DNA of 64,000 nucleotides, taken from the NCBI GenBank assembly GCA_934747335.1, contig CAKVGS010000002.1, positions 1 to 64,000 of the forward strand, given 5' to 3'. The position numbers and the translations under genes are program-made. Origin of the DNA: an uncultured Candidatus Melainabacteria bacterium (GTDB taxonomy: Bacteria > Cyanobacteriota > Vampirovibrionia > Gastranaerophilales > Gastranaerophilaceae). How positions within the stretch are numbered: the stretch's first letter is position 1; every line of letters begins with the position of its first letter. Positions 10,365 to 19,322 of the stretch are shown one piece after another. The notes under the pieces were generated by a model. That model was not told the DNA's origin. It made no database searches and saw only the letters and a program-made list of their open reading frames with translations.

Positions 10365-10973
10365 TTATCTTACTTTGTTTTCATTTCCACTTAACAGTCG
10401 TTTGATATTTTCTCTATGTAAATAAACTATATAAATTGCGCCTAATGCACAATAAACAACATAAGCAATTGGTGCGTTTAAAAAATACATTATAAATGGA
10501 GAAACAACTAAAGCTATGATTGAACCAACAGAAACATATTTGGTTGTATATGTTATAACTCCCCAAACAATTGCAATTATTATGCCAACCATCCAGTTAA
10601 GTGCCAAAATCGTTCCTACTCCAGATGCAACAGATTTTCCACCTTTAAACTGCAAGAAAATTGATTTGCTGTGTCCGATAATTACAGCAACGGCAGCAAT
10701 TACAGGTGCTAAACCTAAAGAAACTCCAACTGTCGCAAACAATTTTGCTAAAATTACAGGCAAAGCTCCTTTCAAAGCATCCAAAAACATTACCAAGAAG
10801 AAGTAGTTTTTACCTAAAACTCTTTTTACATTAGTTGCACCTGTTGAGCCTGAACCGATAGTTCTTATATCTTGTCCTGTTTTAGCTTTTACTATAATAT
10901 AACCTGTTGGAATTGAACCGATTAAATACGCAATCATTGCCACAGCTAAAAGTTCTATACATTTTAAAATCAT
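10365..10973 (-). CDS. plsY: Acyl-phosphate:glycerol-3-phosphate acyltransferase
   Basis: Inner-membrane enzyme that moves an acyl group from acyl-phosphate to glycerol-3-phosphate, the first committed step of phospholipid synthesis. The 202 residues contain the three family motifs: GSIPTGYI with GSGSTGATNVKRV (residues about 21-52), a GHSKSIFLQFKGGKSVASGVG loop and several hydrophobic helices. It is the last gene of an operon with the NTF2-like protein, lspA and the pseudouridine synthase (29-base gap). plsX is not in the window. Confidence 0.95.
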   Translation of the reverse strand: MILKCIELLAVAMIAYLIGSIPTGYIIVKAKTGQDIRTIGSGSTGATNVKRVLGKNYFFLVMFLDALKGALPVILAKLFATVGVSLGLAPVIAAVAVIIGHSKSIFLQFKGGKSVASGVGTILALNWMVGIIIAIVWGVITYTTKYVSVGSIIALVVSPFIMYFLNAPIAYVVYCALGAIYIVYLHRENIKRLLSGNENKVR

Positions 10974-11002
10974 TTATTCTCTCCTTAAAATTATAATTTA
11001 TA

Positions 11003-11908
11003 TTATACAATAAGTTTTAAAAAATTAATAACCTTCTCAATTTTATCATCAGGTTTAATCTCTAGTGAAATTATTTCTCCATCAAACGGATGCGGAAAAC
11101 TTAGTTTATATGATTCCAAAACTTGTTCATCAGTTTTGATTTTCATTTTTCCGAAACCATACAATGTGTCGTTGTAAACGGGATGTCCTATACTTGACAA
11201 ATGCACTCGAATTTGATGAGTTCTTCCTGTTATCAAATGCACTTCAATCAAAGTCGCATCCTTAAATCGTTCTAAAACTTTAACTTTAGAAATACTTTCT
11301 TTTCCGTTTTCTATAATTGCCATTTTATGCGGTTGATTAGGATTGCGTCCGATTGGTTTATCGATAATAAATTCATCCTCTTCAATCACACCTTTTACAA
11401 CCGTAAGATATTTTTTTGTCATTTCCCCCTGTTTCATTTTTTCTACAAGGTATTCATGAGTTTTGTTGTTTTTGGCAACCATAAGCATGCCCGAAGTGTT
11501 TCTATCAAGCCTGTGTAAAATCCCACGCCTAAATTCTCCATTAACATCTGACAAATTTTCACCATATTTATACAAAAGCGCATTGACTAAAGTTCCTGTT
11601 GTTTCAATAGTTGTCGGATGAGTTAACATGCCGGAAGGCTTATTTACGACAAGCATATTTTCATCTTCCCAAACAATATCAAGCGGAATATTTTCAGGCT
11701 CAATTTTAATCGTAGTTTCAGGCGCTTCAAAAACGATTTCGTCGCCTTCTTTAACGCTATAAGAAGGTTTTACGGTTTTGGAATTCACAAGAACAGAACC
11801 TTTTTTAATTTCTGACTGAATTTTTGAACGTGAAAAATCCTGCATATAATCTGCAAGATATGCATCTATTCTTATATTATCCGTTAGTTCGTCTATTATT
11901 AATTTCAT
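11003..11908 (-). CDS. rluD: RluA/RluD-family 23S rRNA pseudouridine synthase
   Basis: Converts uridines of 23S rRNA to pseudouridine. Residues about 13-75 form an S4 RNA-binding domain; the catalytic domain carries HRLDRNTSG with the catalytic aspartate (about residue 134) and later GRTHQIRVHLSSIGHPVYND. The 301-residue length is normal for RluD. The gene starts inside the 3' end of lspA (32-base overlap), a pairing with lspA seen in many bacteria. The symbol is by family resemblance; exact target uridines are not determined. Confidence 0.9.
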   Translation of the reverse strand: MKLIIDELTDNIRIDAYLADYMQDFSRSKIQSEIKKGSVLVNSKTVKPSYSVKEGDEIVFEAPETTIKIEPENIPLDIVWEDENMLVVNKPSGMLTHPTTIETTGTLVNALLYKYGENLSDVNGEFRRGILHRLDRNTSGMLMVAKNNKTHEYLVEKMKQGEMTKKYLTVVKGVIEEDEFIIDKPIGRNPNQPHKMAIIENGKESISKVKVLERFKDATLIEVHLITGRTHQIRVHLSSIGHPVYNDTLYGFGKMKIKTDEQVLESYKLSFPHPFDGEIISLEIKPDDKIEKVINFLKLIV

Positions 11909-12350
11909 TTGTGATAATTATTATAACAATTGCAACAACACTGATATTTATAAAGATATCAGAAATATTAAAAACAGGGAAGTCGATAAAATTAAGCTTA
12001 AAAAAATCTCTCACATATCCGTAAGCAATTCTTTCATACATATTACAAAAAACCCCTGCGATTAAGAGTGAAGCCCAAAAAATTGCAAAAGTTGAGGCTT
12101 TTTGAATATTTTTTATTAAATAAATAATCATAGCCAAAATTGCAAATGCAGAAAAGCTGATTAAAAAGATTTTTGAGTTTTCTAAAATACTGAATGCAGC
12201 ACCGGTATTTTGAATGAAAATCAAGTCAAAAACAGGATTACTAGGCATTGTTTCAATACAATTCATCATTATATTTGAAAAGTAGATATCAAATATAATA
12301 AAAAACACAATTGAAACCAAAAAGTATAAGATTTTACTTGTCTTTGTCAT
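11877..12350 (-). CDS. lspA: Lipoprotein signal peptidase
   Basis: Membrane aspartyl protease that removes signal peptides from diacylated prolipoproteins. The 157 residues contain four hydrophobic segments and the motifs NTGAAFSI (48-55), N103-M-Y-E-R107 and FNISD with D131. The two catalytic aspartates D115 (YVRDFF) and D131 are present. The usual NxxDR motif reads NMYER, with Glu106 for Asp. The gene overlaps the upstream NTF2-like gene by 17 bases and the downstream rluD by 32, so the operon is tightly coupled. Confidence 0.92.
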   Translation of the reverse strand: MTKTSKILYFLVSIVFFIIFDIYFSNIMMNCIETMPSNPVFDLIFIQNTGAAFSILENSKIFLISFSAFAILAMIIYLIKNIQKASTFAIFWASLLIAGVFCNMYERIAYGYVRDFFKLNFIDFPVFNISDIFINISVVAIVIIIITNEINNRRTNG

Positions 12351-13206
12351 TCAAACCTTCTATGCCTTCATTGACAGGTTTTCGCTTAACATTAACTCTT
12401 GTAATTTGGTACCCGAAACCTGTCAAACTTAATTTTATACTCAAATCGCTGATATCTGCTTTTGTAATTCCGATTGAAGCTACAATATATTCGTTCACAT
12501 TATCTGTGTTTGAGATAAAAAGTCTTTCTAAAATATTATCGTCAGGAAGCTTTCTGAACACTTCCTTTGCTTGTTTTTGCGGGTATTCTACTTTATCACT
12601 TGCAATTGATGCGATTGCAACAGAGTTTTCAGGCGGAGTAAATTCTAAAGATGCCGTATATTCAACACCTGCCTCAATTTCTTTCGGCGCGGTCAGTTTA
12701 ATATCCAAATCTTTGGCATCACCGTAGAGCATTGATGTGTTTTCGGAATTTACCGCATCATAAACTACTTTCCATTTTCCATCAACTTTTTTCAAATGAT
12801 AAACGCTGTCAGCTTCGCTTTTCAAAACTCCGCTCATAGTTTTATCAGGAATTATCGCATTTGATGTTTCTTCAATTTGAACAATTGCCAAATCATCTTT
12901 AATTGCTATATCTTTAATCTTTATTCCATATTTAATTTTGTCATAAGATTGCCAAACATCTTTTACAATGTTTGAATAAGTTTCTAAATTAAAGCCGTCA
13001 GAATTTACATAATTTTTGTCATAAGTATTTATAAATTTATTAAAATTATTTCGATTTGCATAACGCACTTGAGAATTAAGCAGTGACTTAACTTCACGAG
13101 CATCATTGTTCAAAAGGTGAAGTTTAAAAAACGGTGTATTTTCTTCTGCAAATGAGGCAGGAGTTAAAAATATTGATAATAATGTGATAAGTATAATTTT
13201 CTTCAT
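12334..13206 (-). CDS. Secreted NTF2-like protein
   Basis: A 290-residue exported protein with a classic signal peptide (MKKIILITLLSIFLTPASFA, cleavage about residue 20). Residues about 30-140 look like an NTF2/SnoaL-type fold: a helix pair, then DVWQSYDKIKYGIKIKDIAIKDDLAIVQIEE and WKVVYDAV. The C-terminal half is beta-rich without a recognised family. It is the first gene of the lspA-rluD-plsY operon, suggesting a role in the cell envelope. Function unknown. Confidence 0.65.
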   Translation of the reverse strand: MKKIILITLLSIFLTPASFAEENTPFFKLHLLNNDAREVKSLLNSQVRYANRNNFNKFINTYDKNYVNSDGFNLETYSNIVKDVWQSYDKIKYGIKIKDIAIKDDLAIVQIEETSNAIIPDKTMSGVLKSEADSVYHLKKVDGKWKVVYDAVNSENTSMLYGDAKDLDIKLTAPKEIEAGVEYTASLEFTPPENSVAIASIASDKVEYPQKQAKEVFRKLPDDNILERLFISNTDNVNEYIVASIGITKADISDLSIKLSLTGFGYQITRVNVKRKPVNEGIEGLNDKDK

Positions 13207-13288
13207 ACAAACAGTATACTTTAAAATCTTTTGAACATGAATAATACAAACAAATGAAAAAAGTTAATTGAGCAAAAATTAATACTAA

Positions 13289-13316
13289 AAGAGAGTGACT
13301 TTTGTGTCACCCTCTT
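13289..13316 (-). terminator. Hairpin terminator after the HExxH secreted protein
   Basis: Stem AAGAGAGTGAC (13289-13299) pairs with GTCACCCTCTT (13306-13316), one mismatch, followed on the minus strand by TTAGT. It sits 33 bases beyond the stop at 13349. Confidence 0.65.
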
Positions 13317-13348
13317 ACAAACATAAAATAGGAGTTATGATTCAATTA

Positions 13349-13912
13349 TTAGTTCAAACCTAATTGGCTTCTGTAAAAACTGCTTGATGCGATTTTTTGT
13401 TCAACTAAGTTGTTATTGTTAGATGAAGCTAAGTAAAGACCGCTCAATTTGTCTAATCTTCTTGTTAACTTAGAATCAGGATAAACTTTTGATGCTGATT
13501 TAAGTCTTGTCCAGCAAGCTGCTTCTTTTTGTGTAGCAGTTGTTTCTTCTGCTAATGTTGCGCTGTAACCTGTGTGGCAGCTTTCGTGTGCGATTAAGCA
13601 AGCGATTTGTTCAGCAGGTGCGTTTCTATAAATTGAATTGATATAAATAACTTTTGTACCGAATTCATTTGTTGTGCTTACTGCAAATGCGTTTGCGCTA
13701 TTGTATGATACCATTGAAAGGTTGTTGAATTTAATTCTAACAGCTCTTCTTTCAAGACTTCTCAAAACATCTGTTTCACCTGCTTGTTCTAAAACTCTTA
13801 CTGCTTCAACGATTTTTGCATCATTTGAGAAATCTGTAACTCTGTAAGCGAATGCTTGGTTAACTCCTAAAAACAAAAATGCGAATAACATTAATACTAC
13901 TTTTTTCATCAC
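13349..13912 (-). CDS. Secreted HExxH metallopeptidase-like protein
   Basis: A 187-residue exported protein with a signal peptide (cleavage about residue 22, after VNQAFA). It contains a zincin-type HExxH motif, H109-E110-S-C-H113, in QIACLIAHESCHTG, and nearby glutamates (E122, E123, E130) that could supply a third zinc ligand. The small size and motif suggest a minimal metallopeptidase acting in the envelope or outside the cell. I recognise no named family. It is monocistronic, with its own hairpin terminator and an RBS (AGGAGTTGTG) upstream. Start may be Met1 or Met2. Confidence 0.65.
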   Translation of the reverse strand: MMKKVVLMLFAFLFLGVNQAFAYRVTDFSNDAKIVEAVRVLEQAGETDVLRSLERRAVRIKFNNLSMVSYNSANAFAVSTTNEFGTKVIYINSIYRNAPAEQIACLIAHESCHTGYSATLAEETTATQKEAACWTRLKSASKVYPDSKLTRRLDKLSGLYLASSNNNNLVEQKIASSSFYRSQLGLN

Positions 13913-14085
13913 GACACAACTCCTATTTTTTATTTCCTAATCAACAGCTTTGATAGTTGTGTCTACGGCGATTTTCGCTAAAACTTTAGTGTTTTATTTT
14001 GCTTTGTTACAAAACTTAATAGAACAAGGGCAAAAATCCGGTAAGAGTATTGTTATTATTGAAATATAGCGTTCTAAAAATGTGA

Positions 14086-14138
14086 TTAAGAAATGTTAAG
14101 AGAAAAAATGTTTTAAATTTCGATTTTACATTTCTTAA
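14086..14138. promoter_or_regulatory. 11-bp inverted repeat in divergent intergenic region
   Basis: TTAAGAAATGT (14086-14096) and its exact complement (14128-14138) are separated by 31 bases between the HExxH gene and the RHH gene. It could be a protein-binding site shared by the two divergent promoters. Nothing else recognisable is present between 13913 and 14170. Confidence 0.35.
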
Positions 14139-14174
14139 CAATTAAAAAGAAAAAGGGCAATTTTTTATTTCAAT

Positions 14175-14209
14175 TTGACTTTTATATATATACAAGATAT
14201 CAAAAGTCA
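14175..14209 (+). promoter_or_regulatory. Promoter and probable operator of the RHH gene
   Basis: The -35 box TTGACT (14175-14180) is followed after 17 bases by TATCAA (14198-14203). An 8-bp inverted repeat, TGACTTTT (14176-14183) with AAAAGTCA (14202-14209), brackets exactly this promoter, as expected of an autorepressor site for a ribbon-helix-helix protein. Confidence 0.5.
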
Positions 14210-14232
14210 TTACAGAGTAAAGGAGAACATTA

Positions 14233-14421
14233 ATGGCAAGAGTACTAATTTCAATGCCCGAAGAATTTTTAGACAGAATCGACCAAGTAGCTGAAGGAGA
14301 AAACAGAACTCGCTCAGAATTAATTAGAGAAGCATTGAGAAGTTATATGTATAAAAGCAGAGTAAAAGCTAATACAATGGCAGGCAAAAATGCAGCTATT
14401 TTGGAGGCTTTGCTGGATTAA
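14233..14421 (+). CDS. Ribbon-helix-helix (CopG-type) regulator
   Basis: A 62-residue DNA-binding protein. ARVLISMPEEFLDRIDQVAEG is the beta strand plus first helix and NRTRSELIREALRSYM the second helix of an RHH_1 fold; it should bind DNA as a dimer. A good RBS (AAAGGAG, 14219-14225) precedes the ATG. Many such proteins are antitoxins, but no toxin gene is adjacent: the 276 bases downstream hold only an octamer inverted repeat. It is therefore an orphan regulator, probably autoregulated through the inverted repeat at its promoter. Confidence 0.85.
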   Translation: MARVLISMPEEFLDRIDQVAEGENRTRSELIREALRSYMYKSRVKANTMAGKNAAILEALLD

Positions 14422-14427
14422 AATTGA

Positions 14428-14622
14428 TGAATAGTTAATAAGTCGATAAGTGAATAGATGAATAGGTTCATTTTAGTTATTGATAATTTAGAACTTTGTT
14501 AAATATTGGATGTTGTTGGGCTGAAAGCCCAACCTACTTTATTCATATTAACGTGTTTTACAAATAAAAAAATTTAATACTAACTTATTCACCTATTCAC
14601 TTATTGACTTATTAACTTATCC
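14428..14622. repeat. Octamer-array inverted repeat, copy 2
   Basis: Left arm 14428-14466 and right arm 14583-14622 each consist of five 8-bp units and pair over about 40 bases with only a few mismatches, an exceptionally long inverted repeat. The loop holds REP-like palindrome copy 3 (14515-14537). The element separates the RHH gene from the LCP gene. Confidence 0.85.
14515..14537. repeat. REP-like palindrome, copy 3
   Basis: GTTGGGCT-GAA-AGCCCAAC plus CTAC, identical to copy 2, placed in the loop of the octamer inverted repeat. Confidence 0.85.
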
Positions 14623-14697
14623 GCCCAATTTATCTCTCTAAATTTATTGATTTTAAGCCATGCTTAAAATATAATTTTCATTAAAGAGAGATGAGAA

Positions 14698-16011
14698 ATG
14701 AAAATAGCAAATAATAATCAACAAGAAGAATATAAAGCATTTTTAAAAAATATAAGAGAAGAAAAAGAAGAAACTTCAAACTTTGCAAAACTGCTTTTTA
14801 CGATAGTTTTAGCAATTTTGTGCGCGGTTATAGTTTGTGTAACCGTAATTGAAAATAATTTCTTCTTAAACAAAATTGATTCAGAACAGGCTGATGATGC
14901 AAGCGGATTTTTCAAATTTGCGCGTAAGCAAAGAAACAAATTCGAAGTACCGTTTTCACCTCACAGACAAAATATTTTGTTACTTGGTGTAGACTCAAAC
15001 GGCGATGGTGCTGACATTTGGGAAGGCACTCGTTCTGATACAATTATGGTTGTAAATATCGACCCTAAAACTCATTCAATTAACGCGATTTCAATTCCAC
15101 GTGACAGCAAAGTTTATCTTCCTGATAACAAAGGTGTTCAAAAGATTAACGCTGCACACGCTTTAGGTGGAATTAACCTCGTTAAAAAGACTTTGAAAGA
15201 AACTTTCGGTATAAAAGTTGATAAATATATTATTGTACATGATGAAGCCGTTGAAAAGGTTGTTGATGCGTTGGGCGGAATTCCTATTTATGTTGAAAAA
15301 CCAATGCATTATCATGATTATGCAGGGCATTTGCATATTGATTTGAATAAAGGTGATACTGTTTTGAACGGTAATCAAGCTGTCGGATATTTAAGATATA
15401 GAAAAGACGGGCTTGGTGATATAGGTAGAACACAACGTCAACAATGGTTTATGAGAAGTTTGTTTGAAAAACTTCACTCACCGCAAATTATTACAAAAAT
15501 TCCTGAAGTATTAAATATTTGTAACACTTATATTAAAACTGATATGAGCTTCTACGAATTATCACAATACGCAGCATTTGCAAGAAGCGTTGACGAAAAT
15601 AAAATCGAAATTGCAACACTTCCGGGTGCGCCAAACCAAAAGGGTTATATCAGCTACTGGATTTTAGACCCTAAAAAGACTCAAGAAGTAATCAATAGAA
15701 TGATTTATAGAGATAAACCTGCGCTTGACGGTACGAAATTCAAAGCAGGAATCATGTATTCTCCACGTAAAGAAGAAGAAGCACAAGCTTTGAAAGAAAA
15801 ATTTAATGAGCTTGGATATGAAGTGAATATGTTAAAAATTACTCACCTTTCTCATACAAGGTTTGTTGCAAACAAGAGTGCTGTTACGGTTGATTTTTTG
15901 AATTGGTTACAAAAGAAAATGCCTGAATTAAACAATATGCAATTTGTTTATGATCCGACAGAAACATTCTCTGTGGGAAGTGATTTTACAGTAATTTTGG
16001 CAGAAGGGTAG
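14698..16011 (+). CDS. LytR-CpsA-Psr (LCP) family glycopolymer ligase
   Basis: Membrane-anchored enzyme that attaches glycopolymers to peptidoglycan. A cytoplasmic N-terminus of about 27 residues precedes one transmembrane helix (about 28-50). The LCP domain (about 95-260) shows NILLLGVDSN, the arginine motif GTRSDTIMVV, SIPRDSKV and LRYRKDGLGDIGRTQRQQ. Residues about 345-430 resemble a LytR C-terminal domain. It is monocistronic, RBS GAGAGATGAG. With the surface-decoration genes further on, it indicates a peptidoglycan-linked surface polymer. Confidence 0.92.
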   Translation: MKIANNNQQEEYKAFLKNIREEKEETSNFAKLLFTIVLAILCAVIVCVTVIENNFFLNKIDSEQADDASGFFKFARKQRNKFEVPFSPHRQNILLLGVDSNGDGADIWEGTRSDTIMVVNIDPKTHSINAISIPRDSKVYLPDNKGVQKINAAHALGGINLVKKTLKETFGIKVDKYIIVHDEAVEKVVDALGGIPIYVEKPMHYHDYAGHLHIDLNKGDTVLNGNQAVGYLRYRKDGLGDIGRTQRQQWFMRSLFEKLHSPQIITKIPEVLNICNTYIKTDMSFYELSQYAAFARSVDENKIEIATLPGAPNQKGYISYWILDPKKTQEVINRMIYRDKPALDGTKFKAGIMYSPRKEEEAQALKEKFNELGYEVNMLKITHLSHTRFVANKSAVTVDFLNWLQKKMPELNNMQFVYDPTETFSVGSDFTVILAEG

Positions 16012-16059
16012 TATTTAAAAAGTGTATGAAAATTTCACAGAAATTTTCCGTTCTACTTG

Positions 16060-17115
16060 TTAATTCTTAAAATCTCCGCCTAAATAATCAAACAATTTTT
16101 CTTCCTCAGGAGAAAGTCCTTCTAATATCTTTTTTACATATAATTCACAATGAACTTCAAGCGCGTAATTGTCGGATGCGTATTCAGAAACACCATTGGC
16201 TGTTTCTTGCATTTCTTCCGGTATAATTTTTGTTTTAAATGCCAATGTATTTGGTTGAGTCGTGTGCAATATCTCATGAATAATTATATGTTTTAAATCA
16301 ATACCATAGTTGTTAATATTTGAATTTAAACTTATAATTACTTCATTTCCTCGACTTGAGTCAGTAGACCAGCCGCTGAACATATCTACTTGTTCATTTG
16401 CTATTATATATTCGGGAATTTTAATATTGTTTTCATCTAAAATTTGGAAAGCTTTTCTACAGCTTTGAGCAAATTCAATATTATTATCACAAAGCAGTTC
16501 TTTTAAACCATATTTTTGCTGTAATTCTTGTTTAATTTTTAGAACTGTCGGGTCTGTATCTTTTTTAGATATTAATTTTATTAAAGGAATTATTTTATCG
16601 GCAGTTTGAATTTCTTTTTTATTTAACAAATCATCTAATTCAGCACTGAAATCTTGTTTAGCAATTCTTTCTTCAATATTTAATTTATCATCATACATCA
16701 AGTTTATATCATCATCAAAAATTCTTGACATAATACATAGCAAATTAATATCAATATCTTCCTGAGAGTTATTTGAATTAATATCCTGTATTAAATCCGT
16801 TTTATCCTTGGTTTTACATTCATCATAATAATTATTCTCTAAAAATTTAATTAAATTTTTCTTATAAGACTCTAAATCTTCTGATTCTTTAGAAATAATA
16901 ACATCATTTAAAGTTATTTCTTCAGGTTTAGAAGTTTTTGCTAATAACCCTGCAAGAATTCCACCTAAAGCGAGTCCGGTTTTTGGTGAGACCTTTTTTG
17001 AACTAATTTCCAAAGTATCAAAAGCAAGCTTTGGCGCAGATTTTGTTATTCCACTTTTAAAAGATGGGAGTTCGTTTGGAGTTTTTATGGAAGAATAATG
17101 TATATTTGTAATCAT
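16060..17115 (-). CDS. Unknown protein with HExxH motif
   Basis: A 351-residue protein without a cleavable signal peptide. The first 45 residues are low-complexity and basic, followed by a glycine-rich hydrophobic segment (LALGGILAGLLA, about 48-59). The C-terminal third contains H280-E281-I-L-H284 in LKHIIIHEILHTTQ, a zinc-protease-type motif, preceded by a strand (NEVIISLNSNI), as in small zincins. A downstream Glu-containing helix (about 303-325) could give the third ligand. It may be a metallopeptidase; no family is recognised. Convergent with the LCP gene. Confidence 0.55.
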   Translation of the reverse strand: MITNIHYSSIKTPNELPSFKSGITKSAPKLAFDTLEISSKKVSPKTGLALGGILAGLLAKTSKPEEITLNDVIISKESEDLESYKKNLIKFLENNYYDECKTKDKTDLIQDINSNNSQEDIDINLLCIMSRIFDDDINLMYDDKLNIEERIAKQDFSAELDDLLNKKEIQTADKIIPLIKLISKKDTDPTVLKIKQELQQKYGLKELLCDNNIEFAQSCRKAFQILDENNIKIPEYIIANEQVDMFSGWSTDSSRGNEVIISLNSNINNYGIDLKHIIIHEILHTTQPNTLAFKTKIIPEEMQETANGVSEYASDNYALEVHCELYVKKILEGLSPEEEKLFDYLGGDFKN

Positions 17116-17320
17116 ACATTCTGTAAAACTGGTAAATAAAAATTATTGCCTAAATTTAATAAAATTTTACAATAACAGCTTGAAATTTGTGTTAGACAAT
17201 TGGAATTCAATATAGAAAACATTTATTTTTGTTAAATAATTTTTGATTTATAATTTTAATATAATATTTTATAAACATTTTATAAAAATTTTATTTACTT
17301 TTTAAGTGAAAGGACGCAAA

Positions 17321-17935
17321 ATGAACGATTTACTAAATTTAATTCAATCTCGCAAAAGTGTAAGAACATATTCTGACAAACATATTTCTGATGAAGATTT
17401 GAGGAAAATTTTAGAGGCTGGAAGGCTTGCGCCGTCTTGGATGAACGTTCAATCTTGGAAGTTTATTTTGGTTAAATCTCAAGAAAACAAAGATTTGCTT
17501 GCGGAGCTTTCTTTAGGTCAAGCGCATGTTAAAAACGCAGATGCTTTAATCGTTTGTATTGCTGATGAAAACGCTTGGGAAGAAGCTAAAATTACACATA
17601 TTAAAAATCCTGCCTTGAACCCTGCTTTACAAGCAGAAGGTGCATTGCGCATAAGAACTATGGAACAATTGATTTATCCGATTTCTTATATGATGCTGGA
17701 AGCTGAAAATCTTGATATTAAATCTTGTATTGTTGGTGCAATGGGCAACGAAGTTACGGGTGTTTTACCTGATGTTTATAAAAAAGTAAAAGAAAAATTA
17801 GGTTTGAATGAACATCAAATATTATCAACAATTATAACTTTGGGTTATGAAGCTGAGCACAAGGAAACCGTGAAAACTCGTAAAGATTTTGATGAAGTTG
17901 TTTCTTTGGAAAAACTTGGAAACAGCTTGAAATAA
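17321..17935 (+). CDS. Nitroreductase-family oxidoreductase
   Basis: FMN-dependent NAD(P)H oxidoreductase of the nitroreductase superfamily, cytoplasmic. I use ATG 17321 because AAAGGA lies eight bases upstream; the in-frame GTG at 17306 has no RBS. The N-terminus (IQSRKSVRTYSDKHISDEDLRKILEAGRLAPSWMN) carries the FMN-phosphate-binding RxSxR-like motif, and the C-terminal IITLGYEAE segment is typical. About 204 residues. Substrate is not predictable. Monocistronic with a bidirectional terminator. Confidence 0.88.
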   Translation: MNDLLNLIQSRKSVRTYSDKHISDEDLRKILEAGRLAPSWMNVQSWKFILVKSQENKDLLAELSLGQAHVKNADALIVCIADENAWEEAKITHIKNPALNPALQAEGALRIRTMEQLIYPISYMMLEAENLDIKSCIVGAMGNEVTGVLPDVYKKVKEKLGLNEHQILSTIITLGYEAEHKETVKTRKDFDEVVSLEKLGNSLK

Positions 17936-17952
17936 AATTAAAAGTTTTAAAT

Positions 17953-17990
17953 AAAAAAGGTGGGCGCAAATGCAATGCGTCCACCTTTTT
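17953..17990. terminator. Bidirectional terminator
   Basis: Stem AAAAAGGTGGGCGCA pairs with TGCGTCCACCTTTTT, one G-T pair, flanked by A-run and T-run. It serves the nitroreductase gene on the plus strand and the SLH gene on the minus strand. Confidence 0.9.
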
Positions 17991-18010
17991 CTAATATTTC
18001 ATTTAAACAA

Positions 18011-19147
18011 TTATTCGTAAATATAACCGTTAGTCAAATCAATCTTCAATGGTCCAAGAAGTCTGATGTTAACCATTTGGTTAGGCATTGTTAAAACTTT
18101 TGCACCCTTGAATAATCTTCTCCAGAAACCGATTTTACCGGGGTCTAAAGTTGCAACACCATAAAGCATAACTGCTTGGTCATTTGGTGTAACCAACAAT
18201 TCATTTTTAATAATTACTTCGCCGTTTTGTTTAAACAATTTAGCTCTTTGAATATGTTTTACTTGACCTTTCAAATCACTGCCTTGTTCAATCAAAAGAT
18301 ATTTATCTTTTGTTACGATGTTTTTAGGAACTTTTGCAGTATAAATGTCAGTCACGTTAGAAATTTGTGAACCAACAACAGTTTCCATTTGAATAGGGAA
18401 AATAGCACCTGCAGGAATTATACCAATTGAACCTTGAACTCTTACATTGTCAACAATATAACCGTCAGCAGTTCTCTTTTGCATTGATTCAGCAAGTTTT
18501 GCATTTGGATTAAGTTTAGCTTCTTGCATCATCTTGTATAACAAAGCTGCAATTTCTGCTCTGTTTGCAGGTCTGTCTGATTCCAATTTACCTTCATTAC
18601 CCGGCATTACAACTACCAAGTCTAATAATTGAGCTTTTGCTGCAGAAATCAAGAACCAAGCCGGCATTTGAGTGTAATCTTCATAGCTCTTAGCAATAAT
18701 ATCTTGCGCTCTTTGTTCGCTTATTTGAGAAGTAGTTAAAGCGTTTACAGCAATTGTAATAGCTTCAGCTCTTGTTACAGAGTCATAAGGTCTAAAGTCT
18801 GAATCTTTTGCATCAGGAATCAAGTCAAAATATACAGCTTTTTTAATGATATTATATGCCCAAAAATCAGGCTTAACATCAGAAAAATGAATATCTTGAG
18901 TAACATTAGCATCTTCTTGACCTAAAGCTTTAATAGCCATAGACGCAAATTCTGCTCTTGTTACAGGGATATCAGGTTTATAAGTTCCGTCAGGATAACC
19001 AACAACAACGCCAACTTCTGTCAAAAATTTGATAGATTGGTACGCCCAGTGGTTTTGATCCATATCGGTGTAGAAAGCTTGTGCAGGGCAATTAAGCATA
19101 AAAAGCGTGCTTAAAACAAACAACCCTTTTACTAGATTTTTGAACAT
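18011..19147 (-). CDS. Secreted SLH-domain protein
   Basis: Exported cell-surface protein of 378 residues with a signal peptide (cleavage about residue 25, before FYTDMDQ). Three S-layer-homology repeats follow: residues about 25-76 (HWAYQSIKFLTEVGVVVGYPDGTYKPD), 84-138 (FWAYNIIKKAVYFDLI) and a weaker one at about 150-215. The C-terminal 150 residues form a beta-rich region without recognised family. Such proteins bind secondary cell-wall polymer or peptidoglycan; in cyanobacteria SLH domains sit on outer-membrane porins, but no porin barrel is evident here. Monocistronic. Confidence 0.88.
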   Translation of the reverse strand: MFKNLVKGLFVLSTLFMLNCPAQAFYTDMDQNHWAYQSIKFLTEVGVVVGYPDGTYKPDIPVTRAEFASMAIKALGQEDANVTQDIHFSDVKPDFWAYNIIKKAVYFDLIPDAKDSDFRPYDSVTRAEAITIAVNALTTSQISEQRAQDIIAKSYEDYTQMPAWFLISAAKAQLLDLVVVMPGNEGKLESDRPANRAEIAALLYKMMQEAKLNPNAKLAESMQKRTADGYIVDNVRVQGSIGIIPAGAIFPIQMETVVGSQISNVTDIYTAKVPKNIVTKDKYLLIEQGSDLKGQVKHIQRAKLFKQNGEVIIKNELLVTPNDQAVMLYGVATLDPGKIGFWRRLFKGAKVLTMPNQMVNIRLLGPLKIDLTNGYIYE

Positions 19148-19322
19148 TAAGTGTCCTCCTTTTTTGTCCTATATTTGCTTAATTTTATCGTATATTAAAT
19201 AAGTAAGTAATGCAATTTTTTTTAACAATTCTACATAATATAAAAACTTTCTCTTCACAAATCGCAATAATCGCGCAAATTCTTTTGTTGTTTTGGTTTA
19301 ATATAAATAGAAGTGTGTGATT

